From CAZMPJ01 sp964568455 (GTDB lineage Bacteria > Margulisbacteria > WOR-1 > O2-12-FULL-45-9): a stretch of 64,000 nucleotides of DNA. Both the position numbers and the translations under genes were made by a program. This document shows, in pieces, positions 16,144-25,533 of the stretch; position 1 is the stretch's first letter; every line of letters begins with the position of its first letter. A model generated the notes under the pieces. The model was given only the letters and a program-made list of their open reading frames with translations. It did no database searches and was not told where the DNA came from. The stretch is from the NCBI GenBank assembly GCA_964568455.1, contig CAZMPJ010000010.1:8484-72483 (forward strand). Direction: 5' to 3'.

Positions 16144-17180
16144 TGATTAAGGTTGGAGTAGTTGGAGCAGGAGGATACGCGGGAGTTACGCTGATCCAAA
16201 TATTATTAGGACATAAAGATACAGAAATTAGCTGGCTGATGTCAGAGCCGGCGCATAAAGGTAAAAAAATATCCGAGCTTTATCCTCATTTATACGGGAA
16301 AATAGATTTAACCATTACCACACTGGATGATTTAAAAAAACTGGTTTCTAAGGTTGATGTAGTATTTCTGGCACTTCCCCACGGCATTGCTATGAATTAT
16401 GTGTCAACTATTTTAGATGCAGGGAAAAAGGTTGTTGATCTGGGAGCTGATTTTCGTTTCAATGACGTCAAAACTTTTGAAACCTGGTATCCGACTAAGC
16501 ATTCTGCTGCTGATCTTTGCCAAGAGGCTGTTTTTGGTTTGCCAGAATATTATCGCGATAAAATTAAAAAAGCTCGATTAATTGGAAATCCTGGTTGTTA
16601 TCCAACTTCAGCTATTTTAGCTACTGTGCCTTTGGTCAAAGAAGGCATTATTGAGCCTGATAATATTTTAGTAGATGCAAAATCAGGTACTTCTGGGGCG
16701 GGGCGGGGAGTTTCGTTGAAAACTCTTTATTGTGAGCGAAACGAGGGGTTTGAAGGTTACAATGTTACGGGACACAGGCATATGGGGGAAATAGAAGACC
16801 AGACTATCAGATTATCAGGATATCAGAAAGCCCAAGTAACCTTCGTGCCGCATTTGGTGCCGATGACTCGAGGGATTTTATCAACAGTGTATGCTAAATT
16901 GAAAAAGAAAGCTGATTTAAATAAGATCTATCAAAAATATTATAAAAATGAACCTTTTGTCAGGGTCAGGGAAGATTTGCTGCCTAATACAAAATATGTG
17001 GCAGGGACTAATTTTTGTGATTTAACTGCCAGGATCAATGAACGCACTGGTCAAGTAATCATGCTTTCTGCGATTGACAATTTAATTAAAGGAGCGGCTG
17101 GACAGGCAGTGCAAAATATGAATATAATGTTTGGCATAGAAGAAACGGAAGGACTAAAAAGTTTAGCACTGTACCCATGA
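16143..17180 (+). CDS. argC: N-acetyl-gamma-glutamyl-phosphate reductase
   Basis: NADPH-dependent reduction of N-acetylglutamyl phosphate, third step of arginine synthesis. 345 residues with the Rossmann motif GVVGAGGYAGVTLIQIL, active-site GNPGCYPTSAIL (Cys near residue 154), GTSGAGRG and HRHMGEIE. AAGGAGG is 8 bases upstream. Between HRH and PHLVPMTRG the DNA contains a TATCAGATTATCAG repeat that also occurs in non-coding DNA at 12.65 kb; the reading frame and the length of this surface stretch are preserved. The stop overlaps argJ by 4 bases. Confidence 0.95.
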   Translation: MIKVGVVGAGGYAGVTLIQILLGHKDTEISWLMSEPAHKGKKISELYPHLYGKIDLTITTLDDLKKLVSKVDVVFLALPHGIAMNYVSTILDAGKKVVDLGADFRFNDVKTFETWYPTKHSAADLCQEAVFGLPEYYRDKIKKARLIGNPGCYPTSAILATVPLVKEGIIEPDNILVDAKSGTSGAGRGVSLKTLYCERNEGFEGYNVTGHRHMGEIEDQTIRLSGYQKAQVTFVPHLVPMTRGILSTVYAKLKKKADLNKIYQKYYKNEPFVRVREDLLPNTKYVAGTNFCDLTARINERTGQVIMLSAIDNLIKGAAGQAVQNMNIMFGIEETEGLKSLALYP

Positions 17181-18295
17181 AGAAAAAATTAAAAGCTCCA
17201 AAAGGATTTAAGGCCGCGGGTATTACTTGCGGTATAAAAAAATCAGGCAAACCTGATCTAGCTTTGATTTATTCGGAAATTCCCGCCACTGCCTCGGCTG
17301 TTTTTACCACTAACCAGGTTAAAGGTGCTCCGGTTTTGGTTTCCATGACGCAAATTAAATCAGGCCAAGCTCAAGCTATTATTTCTAACTCTGGCAATGC
17401 TAATGTTTGGACAGGCGGCCAAGGTATGAAAGATGCTTGCATGATGGTGGAGCAAACTGCTAAATCATTAAACATAGATCCTAATCATGTTCTGGTTACT
17501 TCAACCGGAGTAATTGCCAAGCCCATGCCAGCTAGTAAAATTAAAAAAGGTATTCCCAAATTAGCTAAAAAACTATCTAAAGATGGTTTTCTAAAAGCAG
17601 CCAAGGCTATTTTAACTACAGATAAAGTGGTCAAGATCATATCAGTTAAGGTTGGCAATATTACTATCACTGGCATTGCTAAAGGTTCGGGCATGATTGC
17701 ACCGGGCATGGCTACGATGCATGCTTTTATTTTAACTGATGCGGCAATTAGCCGTTCTAGTTTAGATAAATTACTTAAAAATACAGTTTCCAAAACATTT
17801 AACATGATTTCTGTGGATAATTGTCCGTCAACCAGCGATTGTGTTATGGTTTTGGCCAATGGGATGGCAAAATCAAAAATCAAAAATCAAAAATCAAAAC
17901 AAGGAAAAACATTTTTAAAAGCTTTTGAGCAAGTATGTGAGTATTTAGCTAAAGAAATTGCTCGAGATGGTGAAGGGGCAACTAAACTGATGACGGTTAA
18001 GGTTGGCGGCGCGGCCAATGAAAAAGACGCTAAAGCGGTGGTTAAAGAAATTGTTAATTCTTTTCTTTTAAAGGCTGCGGTTTATGGCAAAGACAAGAAC
18101 GTGGGAAGAATCTTGCAGGCGGTGGGTGCGACTAGAGCTAAGATTGACTGGAATAAATTTAAGTTTGACTGGAAAATAAGTAAAAAAGAAGATGTGATCA
18201 AGGTTTATTTGGGAAAAGGAAAAACCAGCGCAACTGGTTGGGGCTGCGACCTAACAGAAGGTTATGTTAAAATTAACGCGCTTTATACCACATGA
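17177..18295 (+). CDS. argJ: Glutamate N-acetyltransferase / amino-acid acetyltransferase ArgJ
   Basis: Moves the acetyl group from N-acetylornithine to glutamate, recycling it in arginine synthesis. 372 residues; the self-cleavage site is in GMIAPGMATMHAFIL, where the Thr becomes the N-terminal nucleophile of the beta chain. ISNSGNANVWTG and DGEGATKLM are other family motifs. Around 17870-17901 the gene contains a run of AAAATC-type repeats that encodes a Lys/Ser-rich loop (KSKIKNQKSKQ) and looks like intergenic low-complexity DNA. Overlaps both argC and argB by 4 bases. Confidence 0.95.
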   Translation: MKKKLKAPKGFKAAGITCGIKKSGKPDLALIYSEIPATASAVFTTNQVKGAPVLVSMTQIKSGQAQAIISNSGNANVWTGGQGMKDACMMVEQTAKSLNIDPNHVLVTSTGVIAKPMPASKIKKGIPKLAKKLSKDGFLKAAKAILTTDKVVKIISVKVGNITITGIAKGSGMIAPGMATMHAFILTDAAISRSSLDKLLKNTVSKTFNMISVDNCPSTSDCVMVLANGMAKSKIKNQKSKQGKTFLKAFEQVCEYLAKEIARDGEGATKLMTVKVGGAANEKDAKAVVKEIVNSFLLKAAVYGKDKNVGRILQAVGATRAKIDWNKFKFDWKISKKEDVIKVYLGKGKTSATGWGCDLTEGYVKINALYTT

Positions 18296-19167
18296 AAAAA
18301 ATCAAAAGATTAATTAAAAGAGCAGGAATAGTAGTTGAGGCTTTGCCTTATATTCTGCATTTTCATGATCGGGTGATTGTAGTTAAATATGGCGGATCAG
18401 CTATGCATGATCCAGAGTTAAGAAATAATATTTTACGTGATGTGGTGCTTTTAAAATACGTTGGTATGCATCCAGTGATTGTGCACGGCGGAGGGCCAGA
18501 TATTAATAAGCGTCTCAAAAAAAGGAAAATTGAAACTAAATTTATTCAAGGACTTAGGGTGACTACTAAAGATGTAATGCGAGTGGTAGAAAATGTTTTA
18601 GGTAAAAAGATTAATCCTGAAATAGTGCAGTTGATTAAGAAAAATGGCGGAAAAGCCAAAGGATTTTACGGTAAAAAAGGAAAAGTAATAAAAGCCCGGA
18701 AGCAGTGGGTTAAAAATGAAAAAGGCAATTACGTAGACATTGGTTTTACCGGTCATGTAGCTGGAATTCGTTACCGATTTCTGCAAAAGTGGATGAAAAA
18801 AGGTTATATCCCGGTTCTTTCTCCTATTGGAGTTGGTCCTCAAGGAAAGTCTTATAATATTAATGCTGATAGCGCTGCGGCAGAAGTTGCAGCTCACCTG
18901 GATGCGGCAAAATTAATTCTGTTAACTGATGTTAACGGGGTTTTAGACAAAAAAGGACAATTGCTTACTAAAGTAGATGCTAAACGAGCTAAGAGTATGA
19001 TACAGAAAAAAGTAATTTCCGGCGGCATGATTCCTAAAATAAAATGCGGGCTTTCCGCTATTAAAAAAGGTGTGGAAAAAGTTCACATCATCAATGGTCA
19101 AATCCCTCACGCAGTCCTCTTAGAAATTTTCACCAACCGTGGTATTGGTACCATGGTGGTGAAATAA
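18292..19167 (+). CDS. argB: Acetylglutamate kinase
   Basis: Phosphorylates N-acetylglutamate, the controlled step of arginine synthesis. The 291-residue amino-acid kinase fold shows VVKYGGSAMHD, VIVHGGGPDINK, NINADSAAAEVAAHL, LILLTDVNGVLDKKG and GGMIPKI. The N-terminal extension (first 20-25 residues, KRAGIVVEALPYI) is typical of arginine-sensitive hexameric forms, so arginine feedback is likely though not shown. Last gene of the argCJB run; other arg genes are not in the window. Confidence 0.95.
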   Translation: MKKIKRLIKRAGIVVEALPYILHFHDRVIVVKYGGSAMHDPELRNNILRDVVLLKYVGMHPVIVHGGGPDINKRLKKRKIETKFIQGLRVTTKDVMRVVENVLGKKINPEIVQLIKKNGGKAKGFYGKKGKVIKARKQWVKNEKGNYVDIGFTGHVAGIRYRFLQKWMKKGYIPVLSPIGVGPQGKSYNINADSAAAEVAAHLDAAKLILLTDVNGVLDKKGQLLTKVDAKRAKSMIQKKVISGGMIPKIKCGLSAIKKGVEKVHIINGQIPHAVLLEIFTNRGIGTMVVK

Positions 19168-19193
19168 TCACCGGAATCAATCCATAAAAAAAC

Positions 19194-19221
19194 TGAAATT
19201 TTTAAAATAACTACACGATAA
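19194..19221 (+). promoter_or_regulatory. Shared alternative-sigma promoter, site 3
   Basis: TGAAATTT (19194-19201), 14 bases, CGATAA (19216-19221). Drives the gene at 19244. Confidence 0.75.
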
Positions 19222-19243
19222 TAATTCAGGAGAAATAATTAAA

Positions 19244-19957
19244 ATGAGTATTTTTGCTGTTTCTGGTACCACGTATTTAAGTGTGTTAGCTAACGATGGT
19301 GGGGTGGAGGCTAAAATAGATAAAGCTATCTCGGATTTAAGTTCCAAAGAGAAACTCAAGCGTTATTTGGCTGTCGTAAGCATGCGAGGATATGCTAAAA
19401 GCAAAAAAGTTGCTCCTACCTTAAAACTAAAAATGTTAGAACCGCTTTTAAAAGCTTTGGGTGATGTCGATGCTGATGTTGGGGAAGGAGCGGCCGATGC
19501 CTTGGTAGTGGTTATAAAGCAAACTTCTGGGACTTTAGAAATAATTGATCGTTTGATTGCGGCGTTAGATGATAAGGATAAACAAAAGGGAGCTTACTTA
19601 GTTCTAAAAGAACTTAGTGGCCCAATTTATTCTTCTGTGCCTACGGTAAAGGATATGAATGAGGTATGCGAAGAAATAACAAATGGCTTACTAGCTTTAT
19701 TAGTAGGAAATAAACAAGATTATTCTAAGCAAGCGGCTGTTAAGATCTTGGCTAATATTATTCCAAACCTTAAAACCAAAGAACTTAAAATAAAGGTGGC
19801 TAACGCTTTTATTACTTTGTCAGATACAGTTAATCCCATAATAAAAAAAGCTATTTTAAAGGGCTTAGAGGAACTTTGTTTTAACGATGATTTTCCTCGT
19901 AAACTCGAAAGACGGATATATGAAATTCGAATTAAATTAGAGAAAAACCCGCACTAA
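19244..19957 (+). CDS. HEAT-like helical-repeat protein of the TGAAATTT regulon
   Basis: 237 residues with repeating two-helix units (LLKALGDVDADVGEGAADAL, IDRLIAALDDKDKQKGAYLV, then AVKILANIIPNLKTKELKIK), which suggests a HEAT/ARM-like scaffold for protein binding. No signal peptide, although residues 1-20 are rich in Ser, Thr, Val and Ala. CAGGAG lies 12 bases before the ATG. Its stop abuts the enolase stop directly, without a terminator. No family name can be assigned. Confidence 0.75.
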   Translation: MSIFAVSGTTYLSVLANDGGVEAKIDKAISDLSSKEKLKRYLAVVSMRGYAKSKKVAPTLKLKMLEPLLKALGDVDADVGEGAADALVVVIKQTSGTLEIIDRLIAALDDKDKQKGAYLVLKELSGPIYSSVPTVKDMNEVCEEITNGLLALLVGNKQDYSKQAAVKILANIIPNLKTKELKIKVANAFITLSDTVNPIIKKAILKGLEELCFNDDFPRKLERRIYEIRIKLEKNPH

Positions 19958-21292
19958 TTATTTCTTAGGATTATAACCAGCTAAACCGAGATATTTGGCT
20001 TTGCTTCCAAGTTCTTCTTCGATCCTAAGTAATTGATTGTATTTACAAACTCTTTCAGATCGAGCAGGTGCGCCGGTTTTGATTTGTCCAGAATTGGTAG
20101 CAACGGCTAAATCCGCAATAGTTGAATCTTCGGTTTCACCACTTCGATGTGAAGTCATATAAGTGTAACCAGCACTATCAGCAATTTCCATGGCATAAAG
20201 AGTTTCAGATAAAGTTCCAATCTGGTTTAATTTAATCAAAATAGAATTACCAACTTTTTGCTTAATACCTTTTTTTAAAAATTCCGGATTAGTTACAAAC
20301 AAATCATCTCCAACTAATTGGATTTTGCCACCCAACTTTTCAGTTAAATGTTTCCAGCCTTTCCAATCTTCTTCGGCTAAGCCGTCTTCAATAGAAATAA
20401 TAGGATATTTTTCAATCCATTCACTATACATAGCGACCATTTCTTCAGAAGTAAGCTGTTTTCCTTCGCTTTTTAAGTCATATTTGCCGTCCTTGTAGAA
20501 CTCGCTGGAAGCAGGGTCAAGTGCAATGTAAATATCTTTGCCAGGGACATAGCCAGCTTTTTCAATTGCTTCCATAATTACTTGAATAGCTTCTTCGTTT
20601 TTGGTCAACTTTGGGGCAAAGCCACCTTCGTCACCAACAGCTGTTGAATGGCCTTTATCTTTTAAAACTTTTTTCAAAGTTTGATAAACTTCAGCCCCGA
20701 TTCTAAGCGCATCATCAAAATTCTTGGCTCCAGCCGGGGAAATCATAAATTCCTGTAATTCATAGTTCCAACCAGCGTGCGCTCCACCGTTCATAACGTT
20801 CATATTAGGTACGGGAAGAGTTACAGCCTGGTCTCCACCAATATATTTAAATAATGAGATCCCGTAAGCATTAGCAGCAGCACGAGCTACAGCCAGAGAT
20901 ACTCCAAGAATTGCATTAGCGCCTAATTTGCTTTTATTTGGAGTCCCGTCCAGTTCTAACATTAGATTATCTATTTTAAGCTGTTTGTGAACTGGCATAT
21001 CGATTAATTTTGGCGCAATTATCTCATTTACATTCTTAACTGCAGTATAAACGCCTTTACCTAAATATCTTTTATCATCTTTATCACGTAATTCAAGTGC
21101 TTCATGGATTCCAGTTGATGCGCCAGAGGGAACGGCAGCTCGACCGAGGGTTCCGTCTTTTAAAATAACATCAACTTCAACGGTTGGGTTGCCTCTTGAA
21201 TCCATAATCTGGCGAGCATGAATTTTTTCAATCTTTGCACCTGATTTTGCCCGTCCTCCAATGAAAAAGTAGTCTTTTTTTAGTCTTACCAT
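19958..21292 (-). CDS. eno: Enolase
   Basis: Converts 2-phosphoglycerate to PEP in glycolysis and gluconeogenesis. 444 residues with ARQIMDSRGNPTVEVDV, VPSGASTGIHEALELRD, VGDEGGFAPKL (catalytic Glu), KLNQIGTLSETL and SHRSGETEDSTIADLAV. There are about 20 residues before the conserved start of the family, rich in Lys, Phe and Gly. The ATG has GGAGGT 8 bases upstream, which supports this start. Convergent with the HEAT-like gene. Confidence 0.97.
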   Translation of the reverse strand: MVRLKKDYFFIGGRAKSGAKIEKIHARQIMDSRGNPTVEVDVILKDGTLGRAAVPSGASTGIHEALELRDKDDKRYLGKGVYTAVKNVNEIIAPKLIDMPVHKQLKIDNLMLELDGTPNKSKLGANAILGVSLAVARAAANAYGISLFKYIGGDQAVTLPVPNMNVMNGGAHAGWNYELQEFMISPAGAKNFDDALRIGAEVYQTLKKVLKDKGHSTAVGDEGGFAPKLTKNEEAIQVIMEAIEKAGYVPGKDIYIALDPASSEFYKDGKYDLKSEGKQLTSEEMVAMYSEWIEKYPIISIEDGLAEEDWKGWKHLTEKLGGKIQLVGDDLFVTNPEFLKKGIKQKVGNSILIKLNQIGTLSETLYAMEIADSAGYTYMTSHRSGETEDSTIADLAVATNSGQIKTGAPARSERVCKYNQLLRIEEELGSKAKYLGLAGYNPKK

Positions 21293-21354
21293 GATTAAGT
21301 ACCTCCAAATTGTATTTGATCCCGAAGTTCTTAGTATACTTCATGCTGAAAACC

Positions 21355-21382
21355 TTGACAAGAGGTTCTCAGGGAGTATAAT
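21355..21382 (+). promoter_or_regulatory. Sigma-70 promoter of the 21.4-kb lipoprotein
   Basis: TTGACA (21355-21360), 16 bases, TATAAT (21377-21382). A 22-base leader with AGGAGG follows, so unlike many neighbours this mRNA has a standard leader. Confidence 0.75.
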
Positions 21383-21404
21383 TTAGCCAACAGGAGGACT
21401 CAAA

Positions 21405-23189
21405 ATGAAAAGGTTTGGTATTTTAGTATTGGCTATTGTTTGTTGTTTGCTATTTGTTGTTTATTTAATTGGTTGCGGTAGTAGTGGCGGTGGTGGTGGG
21501 GGTGATGACCATAATCCAGCTATTGCTATGAGCAGTTTGTTTGATGTTTCCGGAGCTACGGCTATTGCTGCGGCCTCGGAAAATACTTCCTCTAGCAGCG
21601 CTATTCAGAGCTTTACTACTTCCAGTGTTACGGAATTATTAAAATTAGACGCTAGCGGAGAAGTTTCTTCAGTGCTTTCTTCTGCCCTTGCTAACCAATG
21701 GCATCCGCCAATTTCTCTAATTGAAACCGGGCCGGATGGTTCTTTGTATATTGGGTTTCAGTGGGGAATTTGGGTTACTTCTACTATAGAAAGCGAAAGC
21801 TTTCAGGCTTGTTTCTTTAAAATCAGCCAGGATGGCGCAATTGAAAGTGTGGATAGTGACATTTATGGAGTAGGGTCTTGGCATGGCGGATCAGACAATG
21901 GAGAGCTGCCAGTAAAGCAATTGCAATTTGATAGTGCTGGCAACCTTTATTATTTAGCGAGCAATTCTAGCGGAAACACCTTGCTTAAAAAGAAAAATAT
22001 TAGTACTGGAGTAATTAGCCAGATTGGCAGTTCTAATTATGAAGTAAGGGATTTCTTGGTTACAGGGGCCGGTTTAGTGCTGTTCCATGGCTCAAATGTT
22101 GGCAACTGGAATATTGAATGGCTAAGAATTTATGCTGGAACTTCAGTTAGCACCATATTTTATAATGATGGGGCTGGCTGGCTGCGCGCTTATTATTATT
22201 TTACCCAAGGAAGCAATAATTCCGTGTTCTTAATTGGCGAAAACATTACTACCTTAAACGCGGCTGGTGTGCCACAAAAGTATTCCGGCATAATTAAAGT
22301 TGCAATTGATTCTAGTGGTGCTCCAACCGGGGTTACTGCTATTTATGATGACAAAAATATGTACAATGAAACCCACAATACTCTTGGCGAACAGCTCACT
22401 TGGGGTTATTGGGATCCAATTAGCATGTCAGATAAAAAGTTTTTTACTTATGATGAGTATAATAATTTAACCATACCCCTATCTTTAGAAGCGGGAATTA
22501 CTGAAGAAGCTATTCGCTCTTTTGTCAGGGAAAAATTTAAAACTATTACCACTGATACCTTGGATGCAGTTACTTTTACCGGAATAAGCACAGAAGAATG
22601 GATGATGAGTAATTACTTAGATGATTTAGTAACAGCTAATATTGATGGAACTACTTGGGCAAGCTGGAGAGAAGCAAATGGGCTTAATGGAGTGCAGTTT
22701 GGAAATGCCAAACAGTTAATGCTTGCTGATAGCGGCAAACTTTACGCAGTAATGCAGCTGGATAGTTGGGGTTCAGGTAGTTCAGCAGGGGATAAGCTAT
22801 TCCAAATTGTAAATGAGTATGGTACAGCGGAAATAGCAGGTTTTACTCAAGACGAAGTCAATTATTATAAGTCAATGAACAAAGTGCGTTCTTATGGCGA
22901 TTATGCGGTTTATCTATCCAGCAAAGTGGGCTATTATAAAGTTTATCGCTTGGATTTAACTGACGCAACTGCGGCTCCTGTGGATATGACGCCAAATAAA
23001 TCCGAGATTGAAATTTTCAGTTATAGCTATGATTCTTCAGACGGCTCTCTTTATTATGATGTTTATGATCTAAGCAATAATACTTCCTATGTGGCGCATC
23101 AGCTTATAACCAGTACTTCAGTTTCCAGCGAAGTATCAGTAGAAGGTTATACTATTAGTGATGTAATACCCTTTGGAGCAACGCTTTAA
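21405..23189 (+). CDS. Large lipoprotein, possibly beta-propeller-like
   Basis: 594 residues. The signal is almost the same as in the gene at 12706 (KRFGILVLAIVC, lipobox LIGC near residue 24), followed by a Gly-rich linker. The body alternates short beta-like segments of the type LIETGPDGSLYIGF, QFDSAGNLYYLAS and MLADSGKLYAVM, which fits a WD/NHL-like propeller, but no family is certain. Exported and lipid-anchored. GGAGG is placed for the ATG at 21405. The next gene begins 3 bases after its stop. Confidence 0.75.
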   Translation: MKRFGILVLAIVCCLLFVVYLIGCGSSGGGGGGDDHNPAIAMSSLFDVSGATAIAAASENTSSSSAIQSFTTSSVTELLKLDASGEVSSVLSSALANQWHPPISLIETGPDGSLYIGFQWGIWVTSTIESESFQACFFKISQDGAIESVDSDIYGVGSWHGGSDNGELPVKQLQFDSAGNLYYLASNSSGNTLLKKKNISTGVISQIGSSNYEVRDFLVTGAGLVLFHGSNVGNWNIEWLRIYAGTSVSTIFYNDGAGWLRAYYYFTQGSNNSVFLIGENITTLNAAGVPQKYSGIIKVAIDSSGAPTGVTAIYDDKNMYNETHNTLGEQLTWGYWDPISMSDKKFFTYDEYNNLTIPLSLEAGITEEAIRSFVREKFKTITTDTLDAVTFTGISTEEWMMSNYLDDLVTANIDGTTWASWREANGLNGVQFGNAKQLMLADSGKLYAVMQLDSWGSGSSAGDKLFQIVNEYGTAEIAGFTQDEVNYYKSMNKVRSYGDYAVYLSSKVGYYKVYRLDLTDATAAPVDMTPNKSEIEIFSYSYDSSDGSLYYDVYDLSNNTSYVAHQLITSTSVSSEVSVEGYTISDVIPFGATL

Positions 23190-23192
23190 TTA

Positions 23193-23822
23193 GTGAAACA
23201 GATTTCAGTTGAAGAGGCCCTAGCTTTTGACCAGATGGCGCAAAGAAAGCTAGGGCTTTCTTCTTTAATCCTCATGGAAAACGCTGGCCGCAGCGTGGCT
23301 GAAGAAGCGCTTAAAATCCCTGCTCAAAAAATTCTAATTATCTGTGGGGTGGGGAATAATGGTGGGGATGGTTTTGTGGCTGCGCGGCATCTTTTAAATG
23401 CAGGTAAAGAAGTCAAAGTTTCTATTGTTGGCAATCCGGATAAATTAAAACCTGATCCTAAAGCAAACTTGAAGGTTTTGGAAAAGCTTAAGGTGGATTG
23501 GAAACCTGCGAATGAACTTCGCGGTTTCCAAGAGGTTGATTTAGTGATCGATTCTCTTTTTGGTATCGGTTTAAATGCTGATATAAGAGAACCGTATCTT
23601 TCTGTTATCAATAAAATTAACCAAGCTGAAAAACCCGTGCTGGCAGTGGATGTTCCTTCGGGCCTTGATGCTGATACGGGGAAGGTGTTAGGTGTAGCTG
23701 TTAAAGCTCAAACAACTGTGACTTTTGTAGCCCCTAAACGAGGCTTTTACCTGGCTTCCGGCCCTGAATGCTGTGGCAATGTGATAGTCCGTAATATAGG
23801 GGTTGACCCGCAAGGCTGTTGA
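23193..23822 (+). CDS. nnrE: NAD(P)H-hydrate epimerase (YjeF N-terminal domain)
   Basis: Epimerises damaged NAD(P)H hydrate so that a dehydratase can repair it. The 209 residues cover only the epimerase domain: QMAQRKLGLSSLILMENAGR, VCGVGNNGGDGFVAARHL-type loop (here ICGVGNNGGDGFVAARHL), VDSLFGIGL and VDVPSGLDADTG. The C-terminal dehydratase domain of bifunctional Nnr is absent. The start is GTG. It is 3 bases behind the lipoprotein stop, so probably co-transcribed; its 3' end carries the promoter of the next gene. Confidence 0.9.
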   Translation: MKQISVEEALAFDQMAQRKLGLSSLILMENAGRSVAEEALKIPAQKILIICGVGNNGGDGFVAARHLLNAGKEVKVSIVGNPDKLKPDPKANLKVLEKLKVDWKPANELRGFQEVDLVIDSLFGIGLNADIREPYLSVINKINQAEKPVLAVDVPSGLDADTGKVLGVAVKAQTTVTFVAPKRGFYLASGPECCGNVIVRNIGVDPQGC

Positions 23823-23831
23823 GTTTATAAT
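23803..23831 (+). promoter_or_regulatory. Consensus promoter of the fused glutamine synthetase, leaderless
   Basis: TTGACC (23803-23808), exactly 17 bases, TATAAT (23826-23831), then 7 bases to the ATG at 23839. Transcription is expected to begin at the start codon itself. Confidence 0.8.
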
Positions 23832-23838
23832 ATATTGC

Positions 23839-25494
23839 ATGTTGGAGCCAATATTTTGTCCTAATCCTAATTGTCCTCTTAATAAAGCCAGAGATGCTGG
23901 CAACATTGTTAAATTTGGTTCTTACCAAACTAAGCAGGGTGAGCGAAATCGTTACCGTTGCAGTGAGTGTGGAGAAACATTTTCGGAGCGAGCATTAAGT
24001 GGTGACTATGGATTACATACGGATAAAGAAAAAGTGGAGGAGGTTTTACGAGAAATTCAAAATGGAAAATCGCTTCGTCAGATCAGCCGCGAAAAAAAGA
24101 TGAAGCTGGATACTGTCAGGTCCTGGCGCGATAAATTTTTAACACAAGGAGAAAGTAAGATGGTAAAAAAAGATGTTTTGGCTAAAGCAAAAGCGGATGG
24201 AATCAAGTTTGTCCTGCTCCAGTTTACGGATATTTTAGGAGCCATGAAGTGTGTCACCCTTCCGGTTACCAGATTAAAAGACGCTATGGATAAAGGAATC
24301 TGGTTTGATGGCTCATCAATTGAAGGATTTGTCAGGATTTGTGAATCTGACATGATTTTAATTCCCGATCCTGCTACTTATCAAGTGATTCCCTGGAAAG
24401 TAGAAGGTAGAAAATCTGCCCGCTTAATTTGTGATATACATACTCCGGATGGCAAGCCTTTTGAGGGAGATCCGCGTTCTATTCTTAAAAAAGCTTTAGC
24501 CGAAGCAAGCAAAATGGGCTATGTTTTTAACACTGGTCCAGAAGTTGAGTTTTATCTGTTTAAACGGGAAGAGGGCGGCAAAATTACCACTGTGCCTCAT
24601 GACATTGGCGGCTATTTTGATTATCCAGCCAAAGATTTAGCTTCCGAAGTAAGGGAGGATATTGTTTTCGCCTTAGAAGCGATGGGAATGGTTTCTGAAA
24701 TGTCGCATCATGAATGTGGGCCAGGGCAGCACGAAATAGACGTCAGATATTCTGATGCTCTTTCGTCAGCTGATAATACTATTACTTTAAAATACGTGAT
24801 TAAATCCATTGCCAGCGAACATGGACTTTATGCTTCGTTTATGCCCAAACCTTTGTTTGGCCAAGCTGGATCAGGTATGCATGTGCACCAATCGCTATTT
24901 AGTAAAAAGGGGAAAAATGTTTTCTTTGATAAAAAAGATAAGTATAAGCTGTCTGAAATTGCTTACCAATATTTAGCTGGCCAGCTGGCTCATGCCAAAT
25001 CTTTGACCGCTATTATGGCTCCGACGGTAAACTCATATAAACGTTTAGTGTCAGGCTATGAAGCACCTGTTTATATTTGCTGGGCACAGACTAACCGTTC
25101 AGCCTTAATCAGAATTCCTAGATATTCTCCAGGAAGAGAGCAGTCAACTCGCATGGAGCTTAGGTGCCCGGATCCTTCTTGTAATCCGTATTTAGCTTTT
25201 GCTGCTATGCTTAAGACTGGTCTTGAAGGAATTAAAAAGGGGATGAAGCCGCCTAAGCCAGTAGAAACAGATGTTTATAAATTAGGAGCTTCTCAATTAG
25301 AAGAAAAGAAGATTGATATGCTGCCTTTTTCTATTAAGCGTGCGATTGAATATTTAAAAGAGGATAAGTTGCTTAAAGAAGCTTTGGGTGAGCATGCTTT
25401 TCATAATTTTTATGAAGCCAAGCATAAAGAATTTGATGCTTATCGTATGCGAGTGACGCCGTGGGAATTGGATAAATATTTGGAAGCACTTTAA
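23839..25494 (+). CDS. Glutamine synthetase with N-terminal zinc-ribbon/HTH domain
   Basis: 551 residues in one frame. Residues about 1-105 form a zinc ribbon (CPNPNC ... YRCSECGETF) and a helix-turn-helix (GKSLRQISREKKMKLDTVRS), similar to the IS1 InsA type of DNA-binding module. Residues 108 on are a full type I glutamine synthetase: FDGSSIEGF, GPEVEFYLF, HHECGPGQHEID, FGQAGSGMHVHQS, NSYKRLVSGYEAPVYICW and RMELRCPDPSCNPYLAF. An internal ATG at 24160 has AAGGAG 8 bases upstream and would give a normal 444-residue enzyme. So either long and short forms are both made, or a lost stop (or sequencing error) joined two genes. Makes glutamine from glutamate and ammonia; a regulatory role for the fusion is inference. 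Confidence 0.88.
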   Translation: MLEPIFCPNPNCPLNKARDAGNIVKFGSYQTKQGERNRYRCSECGETFSERALSGDYGLHTDKEKVEEVLREIQNGKSLRQISREKKMKLDTVRSWRDKFLTQGESKMVKKDVLAKAKADGIKFVLLQFTDILGAMKCVTLPVTRLKDAMDKGIWFDGSSIEGFVRICESDMILIPDPATYQVIPWKVEGRKSARLICDIHTPDGKPFEGDPRSILKKALAEASKMGYVFNTGPEVEFYLFKREEGGKITTVPHDIGGYFDYPAKDLASEVREDIVFALEAMGMVSEMSHHECGPGQHEIDVRYSDALSSADNTITLKYVIKSIASEHGLYASFMPKPLFGQAGSGMHVHQSLFSKKGKNVFFDKKDKYKLSEIAYQYLAGQLAHAKSLTAIMAPTVNSYKRLVSGYEAPVYICWAQTNRSALIRIPRYSPGREQSTRMELRCPDPSCNPYLAFAAMLKTGLEGIKKGMKPPKPVETDVYKLGASQLEEKKIDMLPFSIKRAIEYLKEDKLLKEALGEHAFHNFYEAKHKEFDAYRMRVTPWELDKYLEAL

Positions 25495-25533
25495 TTTAAG
25501 ATTACGTGTTATAATATTCAAGGAGGAAACAAA

